Shown piece after piece: positions 8,071 to 15,700 of a DNA stretch of 64,000 nt. Location of the stretch: positions 186,001 through 250,000 of the forward strand of contig JAFZSP010000033.1 of assembly GCA_017619335.1 (NCBI GenBank). Direction: 5' to 3'. Source of the DNA: Bacteroidaceae bacterium (GTDB taxonomy: Bacteria > Bacteroidota > Bacteroidia > Bacteroidales > Bacteroidaceae). The stretch's first letter is position 1. Every line of letters starts with the position of its first letter. Under the pieces are notes generated by a model, which saw only the letters and a list, made by a program, of their open reading frames with translations, did no database searches and was not told where the DNA came from. The translations under genes were made by a program, and so were the position numbers.

Positions 8071-10395
8071 ATGAAAAAACATCTTAAACTGCTGCTCTGC
8101 GCAGCCCTCGGCCTCGGGCTCTTCACCGCTTGTGAGGATGTGCCCGAACCATACAACATCCCTACCGAGAACGGTAACACCACGCCCACGGCTGACTATA
8201 TCATCAGTCAGTCCTTCACATCCAGCCTCGGCGACTTCTCTTCACAGAGTGAGAGCGGAACCCTCGCATGGACGTCCAGCTCCAAGTACGGAGCCATTAT
8301 CACTGGCTATGACGATTGGGACGGCAGCGGACAGAAAAGCAACAAGCCCGGTGTCACCTACCTCATCAGCCCGGAGATAGACCTCAGTGACTGTGACAGC
8401 GCCTACGTTGTTGTCGATCAGGCCATCAACTATTCCAAGAACACATTGGCCGAAGACCACCACCTCCTCGTCCGCCTGGCTGGCACAGAGACTTGGACAG
8501 AACTGCCTATGAGCCTGGACGGCCTCGGCACTTCCTTCACCTACGTCACGTCCAACACCCAACTGCCCCAGGAGTACATCGGGCAGAAAGTGCAACTGGC
8601 GCTCAAACACGTGGCACACGACAGCTACTCCTCCACATGGGAAGTCAAGAGCCTCAAGGTGGCCAAAGGCACTGCACCCAAGGCCGGCAATGGCGACACA
8701 CCCGTGGAAGACCTCGTGGGCAGCGGCACCAAGGACGATCCCTACGACGTTCCCTCCACCATCAAACTCATCGCTGCCGGTCCTCCCTCCACCAAGATTT
8801 ATACCAAGGGCGTCGTCTCCAAGGTGGATGAAATCAACGAGCAGTACGGCAACGCCACCTATTACATCTCCAACGACGGCACCACCACCGACCAGTTAGA
8901 GGTCTATCGTGGACTTGGCCTCGGAGGTGCCAAGTTCAAGAATGGCGGCCTCGCTGTGGGTGACACCGTCATCGTCTATGGGCAGGTTGTCTTCTACAAC
9001 AACAAGACCATGGAGTTCACACAGGGCAGCGAGCTCTACTACCTCAACGGCGAATACGCTGGCGGAGGCGAGGAACCCGGAGAAGCCAAAGGCACAGGCA
9101 CACTGGAAGACCCCTTCAATGGAGCTGCGGCCAATGCTGCGGCCAGCGCATTGGCTTCTGGAGCCACCAGTGACCAAGCCTACTATATCAAAGGTAAGGT
9201 CGTCAGCGTGAAGGAAGCCTTCTCGGCTCAGTACGGCAACGCTTCCTTCTATATCAGCGATGACGGCTCCACTACAGGACAGTTCTACGTCTATCGTTCC
9301 CTCTATCTGGGCAACAGAAAGTGGACCAGTTCTGATGACCAAATTGAGGTTGGCGATGAAGTAATCGTCTATGCCAAGCTGACCAATTATAAAGGTAACA
9401 CCCCAGAGACTGTGCAAGGCGAGACCTACCTCTACAGCCATAAGGGAAAGACCGAAGGCGGTGGAGACAACCCAAATCCCACGCCTGGCGAAGAAAAAGG
9501 TTCCGGCACACTCGAAGATCCCTACAACGCTGTGGCTGCCACCAATATCGCCAAAGCTTTGGCTTCTGGTGCCAAGACAGACCAAGCCTACTACATCCAA
9601 GGCAAGGTGGCAAGCGTGAAAGAAGCCTTCTCGGCTCAGTACGGCAACGCCTCCTTCTACATCAGCGATGATGGTTCCACCTCCAATCAGTTCTACGTCT
9701 TCCGGGCCCTCTATCTGGGTAACCAAAAGTGGGTCAGTGGCAACACGCAAATCAAGGTGGGCGATGAGGTGATTATCTATGCCAAACTGACCAACTATCA
9801 AGGCAATACCCCCGAGACCGTGCAGGGCGACTGCTACCTCTACAGCCTGAATGGAAAGACAGAGGACAATGGTAGCGGTGGCGGAGGCGGTGATGACCCC
9901 AATCCCGGCGGTGACACCAAGACCCTTGCAGACTTCGCCAACGGTGACTTCGAGACCTGGGCCGACGGACTTCCCACGGGATGGCAATCAACTTCTTCGG
10001 CCAGCAACGCCGACCTCGCCCAGAGCACAGATGCCCACGGCGGCAGCTACTCCGTGAAAGTCGGAGGAACATCTTCCGGCAACAAACGACTCGCCTACGA
10101 AGAGCTGGAGCTGGAAGCCGGCACCTACAACTGCGCCTTCTGGACCAAGGCTGCCACCGCGTCTGCCGCCAGTCTCTGTCCCGGCTACGCAGCAGTAGGA
10201 AGCTCCATTACCTATTATTATGACAAGGGAGAAGACGGCAAGAACAAGTATGTCAACGACATCGTTCAAGAATGGCAGCAGGTGACCTACTCATTCACCC
10301 TCGCCGAGAAGACGACTGTCAACCTCATCATCATGAACTCGAAGACGACAGGCACAGACCTCCTCATCGACGACTTCACCATCACCAAGCAATAA
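8071..10395 (+). CDS. Lipoprotein with choice-of-anchor J-like domain and three OB-fold-like repeats
   Basis: 774 residues. The lipobox is GLFTAC. Residues about 45-205 form a choice-of-anchor J/jelly-roll-like region (IISQSFTSSLGDFSS, YLISPEIDLSDCDSAYVVVD, SSTWEVKSLKVAKG). Three tandem OB-like modules of about 120-136 residues follow, at roughly 212-330, 340-470 and 476-605. Each has GxGTxEDPY/F, YYIxGKVxSVKEAFSAQYGN, ASFYISDDG and VGDEVIVYAKLTNYKGNTP. The second and third modules are almost identical. The last about 150 residues (GDFETWADGLPTGWQ onward) look like a carbohydrate-binding-type jelly roll. OB modules of this kind accompany secreted nucleases, for example in YhcR of Bacillus subtilis. 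Together with the downstream endonuclease this suggests nucleic-acid capture at the cell surface (inference). Confidence 0.75.
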   Translation: MKKHLKLLLCAALGLGLFTACEDVPEPYNIPTENGNTTPTADYIISQSFTSSLGDFSSQSESGTLAWTSSSKYGAIITGYDDWDGSGQKSNKPGVTYLISPEIDLSDCDSAYVVVDQAINYSKNTLAEDHHLLVRLAGTETWTELPMSLDGLGTSFTYVTSNTQLPQEYIGQKVQLALKHVAHDSYSSTWEVKSLKVAKGTAPKAGNGDTPVEDLVGSGTKDDPYDVPSTIKLIAAGPPSTKIYTKGVVSKVDEINEQYGNATYYISNDGTTTDQLEVYRGLGLGGAKFKNGGLAVGDTVIVYGQVVFYNNKTMEFTQGSELYYLNGEYAGGGEEPGEAKGTGTLEDPFNGAAANAAASALASGATSDQAYYIKGKVVSVKEAFSAQYGNASFYISDDGSTTGQFYVYRSLYLGNRKWTSSDDQIEVGDEVIVYAKLTNYKGNTPETVQGETYLYSHKGKTEGGGDNPNPTPGEEKGSGTLEDPYNAVAATNIAKALASGAKTDQAYYIQGKVASVKEAFSAQYGNASFYISDDGSTSNQFYVFRALYLGNQKWVSGNTQIKVGDEVIIYAKLTNYQGNTPETVQGDCYLYSLNGKTEDNGSGGGGGDDPNPGGDTKTLADFANGDFETWADGLPTGWQSTSSASNADLAQSTDAHGGSYSVKVGGTSSGNKRLAYEELELEAGTYNCAFWTKAATASAASLCPGYAAVGSSITYYYDKGEDGKNKYVNDIVQEWQQVTYSFTLAEKTTVNLIIMNSKTTGTDLLIDDFTITKQ
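9088..9870 (+). repeat. Tandem duplication of an OB-fold module, unit about 408 bases
   Basis: The stretch beginning near 9088 recurs 408 bases (136 codons) later. For example, TCTCGGCTCAGTACGGCAAC occurs at 9221 and 9629. Differences are mostly third-position changes, so the duplication looks young compared with the first, more diverged module at about 8700-9050. Confidence 0.85.
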
Positions 10396-10419
10396 TCCCC
10401 CGATAACCCCATCACTCTT

Positions 10420-10486
10420 GGAGAGTGCTCGGCGGTTCGCCCACCGAGAAATCCCCCCGAGCCTCCCACCGAGCACTCTCCTTTTT
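10420..10486 (+). terminator. Intrinsic terminator after the OB-repeat gene
   Basis: GGAGAGTGCTCGG (10420-10432) pairs perfectly with CCGAGCACTCTCC (10469-10481), and TTTTT follows. The loop is long (36 bases) and contains a smaller GGCG/CGCC stem. It separates the lipoprotein gene from the endonuclease 23 bases further on, so the endonuclease may be read less than the upstream genes. Confidence 0.65.
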
Positions 10487-10508
10487 CCCCTCCCCTCTCC
10501 CCTCTTCT

Positions 10509-11411
10509 ATGACCCCTCGCAGACTTTTCCTTCTCCCCCTCCTGCTCCTTCTCTTGGCAGCCCCCATCCTCTGGAGCTGCTCATCAGATGATGATATCTC
10601 CGACCCCGCCACCGTCAACGCCAATGCCAACACTCCCGACAAAGGCGCGGCCGCAGCACGGCTGGAAATTCCTCGTCTCAAGGGTGGAGAGTTCAACATG
10701 TTCCTCGTCAAGCGCCTCAGCAAGGGAGACATCAACTTCTGCATCGAGTGGAACAAACTCAAGAAAGCACAGCGCTGGACGGCCTTCAGATGGGACAACA
10801 CCAACAGCGGCGGTTACATCAAACGAGAAGACAACTTCATCGAGGACACCGATATACCTAAGACGTACCGAACAACCTACGATCACTATCGCGGCTCCGG
10901 CTACACCCGAGGACACATCTGTGCCAGCGCCGACCGATGGAACTCCCAGGAAGCCAACCAACAGACCTTCCTCTACAGTAATATGCAGCCACAGCTCTAC
11001 GATTTCAATGGCGGCATCTGGGCACAGCTGGAGATGAAGGTCAGAAACTGGAACAGCGCCTCCTTCTGTGACACCCTCTACGTCTGCAAAGGCGGCACCA
11101 TCGACCACAGCTCAGACCTCCTCGAAATTGTCCGTGAGAATGATCCCAACCTCGCCTTGCGCGTCCCCAAGTACTTCTTCATGGCCATCCTCTGCAAGAA
11201 CAGCAGTCCCACCAACGGCGGCTACAAGGCCATCGGCTTCTACTTGGAGCACCGCGACGACTACGAGGACGAGAAGAACTTCACCCCCTACATCCGCTCC
11301 ATCGACCAACTGGAGCAACTCACAGGCATCGACTTCTTCTGTAACCTCCCCGACGCCATCGAGGACAAGGTGGAAGCCACTGTCACCCCCACCGCCTGGG
11401 GCTTCCGTTAA
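10509..11411 (+). CDS. DNA/RNA non-specific endonuclease (NUC family) lipoprotein
   Basis: 300 residues from ATG 10509. The frame is open from 10425, but that region is the terminator stem and the residues there are not signal-like. The signal PLLLLLLAAPILWSC has a lipobox cysteine and is followed by an acidic Ser/Asp tether, so the enzyme is anchored at the envelope. The catalytic motif GYTRGHICASADRW corresponds to the DRGH box, whose histidine is the general base. TFLYSNMQPQLYDFNGG carries the metal-binding asparagine. Enzymes of this family cut both DNA and RNA without sequence preference. Position at the end of the TonB/OB-fold operon suggests that extracellular nucleic acid is digested before uptake. 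Confidence 0.88.
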   Translation: MTPRRLFLLPLLLLLLAAPILWSCSSDDDISDPATVNANANTPDKGAAAARLEIPRLKGGEFNMFLVKRLSKGDINFCIEWNKLKKAQRWTAFRWDNTNSGGYIKREDNFIEDTDIPKTYRTTYDHYRGSGYTRGHICASADRWNSQEANQQTFLYSNMQPQLYDFNGGIWAQLEMKVRNWNSASFCDTLYVCKGGTIDHSSDLLEIVRENDPNLALRVPKYFFMAILCKNSSPTNGGYKAIGFYLEHRDDYEDEKNFTPYIRSIDQLEQLTGIDFFCNLPDAIEDKVEATVTPTAWGFR

Positions 11412-11439
11412 GAATGGAAGCCATAATGGCATTTATTTT

Positions 11440-11577
11440 CGCTCGTAATCACTCGCAATTTGAATCATTTTACGAGCGACTTTCTCTTTTAATTCTCAGT
11501 GAATTATAAAAATTCCGCTCTTAATTTCGCTCTTAAATCGCTCGTAAGTCGCTCTTAATTTGCGGTTTTTAAGAGCG
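11440..11577. repeat. Cluster of CGCTC(G/T)TAA repeats in direct and inverted orientation
   Basis: CGCTCGTAA or CGCTCTTAA occurs at 11440, 11516, 11528, 11539 and 11550, the last four spaced 11-12 bases. Inverted copies lie at 11470-11478 and 11569-11577. TCGCTCGTAA (11439) and TTACGAGCGA (11470) can pair as a 10-bp stem. The cluster overlaps the 3' end of the truncated regulator on the minus strand and may be slippage-born or a terminator-like structure. Confidence 0.6.
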
Positions 11578-12078
11578 ACCATATTGAGGAATTTCCTACT
11601 GTCGTATTCACAATATCACCTTCTTCTCTCATCTTTGTCAGCATATTGCCTACTTTTGCTTTTTTTTGTTTGTCGGACAAAGTATCAGGCAAGAGGTTCC
11701 ACCATAACATATCAATTTCTTCTCTTGAAAGTGTATGATGGTCTTCAAGGGCTTCCAGTAATAAGGCCTTACATTTCTTGAATTCCAGTCCTTTGTGCTT
11801 CGAGTATTCCACCTTCTGATCAGTTGCTTGTGCAATATCCTTTGCTACATATATGTGCGGCAGACGGCCTTCTATTAGTTTGCGCTTGCGTAACATAACG
11901 ACAGCCTCAGCAGAAATGCGATGTCCCTTCTGCACCTGATCCAAAAGAACGGCATCTGTCAACGACAAGTCTTGATTAGCCAGCAGCATCAAACTGTAGT
12001 TCTCGTCAATAATGGTTCCTGGCATGTTGAGAATGACCTCATCAGCCGTTGAAAGGTCAACATTATTATGCCGCTTTT
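11555..12078 (-). pseudogene. 5'-truncated AlbA_2/COG2865-type ATP-binding regulator
   Basis: The longest ATG-started frame is 156 residues (12025-11555). Homology-like coding continues upstream in frame without ATG (VDLSTADEVILNMPGTIIDENYS) to a stop near 12078. The order of motifs (PGTIIDENYS, LLDQVQKGHRIS, LRKRKLIEGRLPHIYVAK, LPDTLSDKQKKAKVGNML) is that of the C-terminal half of COG2865/AlbA_2 divergent AAA-4 proteins, which normally have a further 250-300 residues with the ATP-binding domain. That N-terminal part is absent. A TACCTTTG promoter element sits at 12112-12105, so a deletion has probably fused promoter and C-terminus. A short expressed regulator-like domain starting at ATG 12025 cannot be excluded. 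Confidence 0.7.
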
Positions 12079-12104
12079 AGTATCACAGTTTACGTATTTC
12101 GTTG

Positions 12105-12112
12105 CAAAGGTA
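12105..12112 (-). promoter_or_regulatory. -7 element TACCTTTG upstream of the truncated regulator
   Basis: TACCTTTG followed by CAACG on the minus strand, about 80 bases before ATG 12025. No convincing TTTG at the usual -33 distance. It suggests that the truncated gene kept its original promoter. Confidence 0.4.
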
Positions 12113-12532
12113 CAACTTCTTTTTCAAATATGTATGGAAAAACGGAAAATGTTTCACTTGAATTTCCACTTTTTGCAAATAATCTGTTGCAGAAGGGATA
12201 ATTCACTCATAAGCAAGGCTTCACCCCGTGTTATCACTATGCCATTTGCTTGACAACGATTTTTTTCTATGATGAATTTGACTTTGCCGTCACCCGACAG
12301 GGCATAACACACAGCATATCAACCGATTAAATGGGTGAAGGCTGTGCTTTTTGCCGTCACCTTGCCGTCACCGATTGCATGACGAAGCCGAGAATGCCAA
12401 GCTTAGGAAAGGCTTGGCGAAGATGTCACGCCCATAGAAAAGAAACCGACGGCAATGCAAAAATTGTCTCTTCTGGAGAAAGTGAAAGGGGGCAATTGCC
12501 CCCTTCACAGATGAGAGTATAGGAATAGGTGG
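12113..12532. other. Gene-free stretch with three TTGCCGTCACC repeats
   Basis: About 420 bases with no credible coding frame. It holds three copies of TTGCCGTCACC (within 12283-12294, 12350-12361 and 12362-12372). On the minus strand these read as GDGKVTA-like codons with nearby stops, which suggests decayed coding sequence, perhaps from a mobile element. I see no promoter or clear terminator here. Confidence 0.4.
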
Positions 12533-12697
12533 TTATTCCCACACACAATCGAAAGATTTCGTCCATGCATCCTCTCCATCTACTTCATCGTCATCGATAA
12601 CGACTACTTTGTCGCCAGTTGGGAAGGATTGGGCAATGATAGCGCTGGTGCTGGCTTCATGCGGCAGCATCGCAGGTTTCATATAATTCTTTTTCAT
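12533..12697 (-). CDS. Small 54-residue protein downstream of the BspA-like gene
   Basis: A complete minus-strand frame from ATG 12697 to TAA 12533 that short-ORF filters would skip. It starts MKKNYMKPAMLPHEAS, continues IIAQSFPTGDKVVVIDDDE and ends SFDCVWE. The start matches a recurring pattern in Bacteroidales small proteins (MKK-x-Y-x-KP followed by a short variable acidic tail). Such peptides are often unannotated and of unknown function. It lies 14 bases downstream of the 4-kb BspA-like gene on the same strand and is probably co-transcribed with it. There is no signal peptide or membrane segment. The acidic stretch IDDDEVDGED is its most obvious feature. Confidence 0.65.
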   Translation of the reverse strand: MKKNYMKPAMLPHEASTSAIIAQSFPTGDKVVVIDDDEVDGEDAWTKSFDCVWE

Positions 12698-12711
12698 AGG
12701 ACTCGGGATGA

Positions 12712-15700
12712 TTATTTGATTGTAACTTTCTTTCCGTTAACGATATAGATGCCCTGAGGCAGGTTCTTGGTCTCGAAGGTGTCACCCACCTTGCGTCCCG
12801 TCATATCATAGACTCCTGCTGCCTTGATGCCAGCTTCCAGATGCTGGAGACCAGCAGCCTCGTCGAAGGCGATTCCGATGATCTTGATGCCGGCGGTCAA
12901 GGCTGCTGTAGGCAGTTGCAGATAGGCCTTTCCTGATGTCACGTAGCCGGTGCCCGAGGACTTATAGAAGCCCTTCTGGTCATTCTTCTCGCTATAAAGG
13001 AAGTTGGTGTATTCGCCTTCTGTGGTGGGGATGACCATTGCCTCGCTGACGGGTTTCAGCAGGTTGGCCTCGGGAGCAGTGGCAGATGCGGTGTAAGGCA
13101 CCATATACTCTGTGTCCACATCGCCCACGATCATGACACCTGTGTTGGCAGGCACCACTTCCACCTCAGCCATCGTCACCAGACCATTCTCGAAGCTGCT
13201 TGCCACGTATGCCTTCAGGCCAGTTCCTGTGAAGTCGAGTGCATACGGGAAGCTGAAGGTGGCAACCTCATGAGCCAGCGTGATGGCAGTCTTCTTGATT
13301 TCCCAGGTGGCTGTGTAGGTGCGGTTCTCTGTGGAGCCCTGGGTGATGGTCACATTCTGTGTGGCGGCACCAAGTCCTGTACCTGTCCAGCCTGCGAAGT
13401 CATAATACTCTCGGGTGGGGTTGACGAGGGTGAAGGTCTCGCTCTCGATGGTGAAGGCAGTGGGGTTGGTCACGCCCTCTGCCAGTACACCGCCTGCGAG
13501 GTCGTAGGTGATGGTGTAGGTGATGGGTGTCCAACTGGCCGTGTAGGTGCGGTTCTCTGTGGAACCCTTGGCGATGGTCACGTTCTTGGTGGCTTCCGTG
13601 AGCTCTGTTCCTGTCCAGCCGACGAACTCATACCCCTTGCGGGTCGGATTGACAAGTGTGATGGCGTCACTCTCAATGGTATAGGTGACGGGATTCGTCA
13701 CGCCGTCTGCCAGTGCACCGCCTGCGAGGTCGTAAGTGATGTTGTAGGTGATGGGATTCCACACAGCATACACATTCACGACGCTGTTGTGTACCGTGCT
13801 GAGGTTCTTCACGTCAGCTCCATCGGCATAAGTGATTCCATTGAGATCTTCCTGTGTGTTCCATCCGTAGAAGTTGTAACCCTTGCGGGCGAAGGCATTC
13901 TCCGTGAGTGCCTGCTCCACATCGTATGTGAACTGCTGGTTGCTCATCTCGCCCGTGCCGCCTTTGGCATTGAAGGCCACGTAGTATGTGATGGGCTTCC
14001 ACTGCGCGTAGATGGTCACCACATCATCCTGCGTGGCGCTGAGGTTCTTCACTGCAGCCTTGTCGGCGTAGGGAGTGCCGCTGCCATCGGCCTTGCTGTT
14101 CCAGCCGTCGAAGAGGTAGCCTGTGCGGGTGAAGGCGTTGGCAGTCAGTGCCTGTTCCACATCGTAGGTGAACAGCTGGTTATTCATCTCGCCCGTGCCG
14201 TTGTTGGCATTGAAGGCCACGTAATAGGTGATAGGAGCCCACTGCGCGTAGAGATTCACCACATCGTTCTTCACGGTGGTCAGGTTCTTCACCACAGCCT
14301 TGTCGGCATACTTCGTGCCTGTGCCGTCGGCATTGGCGGTCCATTCTACGAAGGCATAGCCTGTGCGAGTGAAGGCATTGGCTGTCAGTGCCTGCTCTGT
14401 ATCATAGACGAAGTCCTGGTCGTATGGCTCAGCAGCGGTTGCCAGGCTGTTGAACCTCACCTTATATGGTATAGGTTTCCACGTGGCGGTGTATTCACGG
14501 TCATCAATGCTTCCCTTCTCGATGGTCACTTCCATCGTGGGTTCCGACAGGTCGGCGCCAGTCCAGCCCATGAATTCATAACCTGTGCGCTCAGGATTGA
14601 CCAGGGTGAAGGTTTCGCTCTCCACGGTGAAGGTGGCGGGATTGGTCTGACCAGCAGGCAGTGCGCCGCCGGCGAGGTTGTAGGTGAGCTTATATATTAT
14701 AGGTGTGAACGTGGCGTTGATGGTCTGGTCGGCCAGCAGGTTCTCAATGGCGTAGGTGCTGGAAGCGTTGCCGTTGGTTGCTTCCTGTGTGGCAGCGTTG
14801 ACCTTCAGGCCAGTCAACTCGTAGCCTCGGGCAGGAGTAGAGGTCAGTGTCAAGTCCTTCTCACGGACGAAGAGGCCGCTGACGGCTTCTCCAGCACCTT
14901 CTGCTACGAGTTTCTCACCCTTGACAGTCTTCTCTGTGTTCGTTCCATTGTCAGTCACAGCCTCGCCATTCTTGACAGCCAGTGTGCCCTTACCGGCAAC
15001 GTCAGCGTTCACCACGAAGCTCCAATAATCCATGTTCTCAAACAGCTTCCAGCCGTCAGCAGCCTGGTACAGTGCCATTGTGCCGCCGGGCACCCACAGC
15101 TTGGTGCCGGAGTAGTAGAACAGCTGCTCAATATCTTCTGTGGGCAGGGCTATCGGTGTGAGGTATGGCACATAGAGGTTGTCGATGTAGCTGCCATCGA
15201 ATGCTCTATACGCTATCTCCGTACATGCGTTGGGCAGGGTAAGCGATGGAACGGTGGTTCCAAGGAAGGCGAACTTGCCAATGCTGGCCAAGTTGACACT
15301 CAGTGTAACTGACTTGAAGGATGCATAATAGAATGCGTACGGGGGAAGAGTTGTGACATGCGGGCCAATAACGACCTCCGTTTTATCTACCGAACCTGAA
15401 AAAGCGGTAGTGGATTCCGGAATGGTGAAACTGCGATCGATAGTGATAGACTCAACATTTGTGCAATTCCAGAAGGTGTAGGACAGATTGATGGGAGTCT
15501 CTGCGTAGGGAATGCTGACGGTCTTCAGCTTCTCACAATAAGAAAATGCCTGATCACCCAAATCCGTAAGGGAGGTGGGAATCGTGACACTCTCCATGCC
15601 CGTATTGGAGAAAGCATACTGGTCGATTATTTTCAGCGAACTCGGGAGGGTGACATTCACCTTCGCGCATTGGTAGAACGCCTGGCCACTAATCTCCTCC

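Noticed and set aside
10425..10508. Longer start for the NUC endonuclease
   Set aside because: The extra 28 residues fall on a terminator stem and hide the lipoprotein signal that begins at ATG 10509.
12331..12522. 63-codon plus-strand frame
   Set aside because: Sequence of low coding character inside a decayed stretch, with no promoter.
13270..15312. 680-codon plus-strand frame opposite the BspA-like gene
   Set aside because: The repeats and codon use of the true gene keep the antisense frame open. No signal, domain or promoter supports it.
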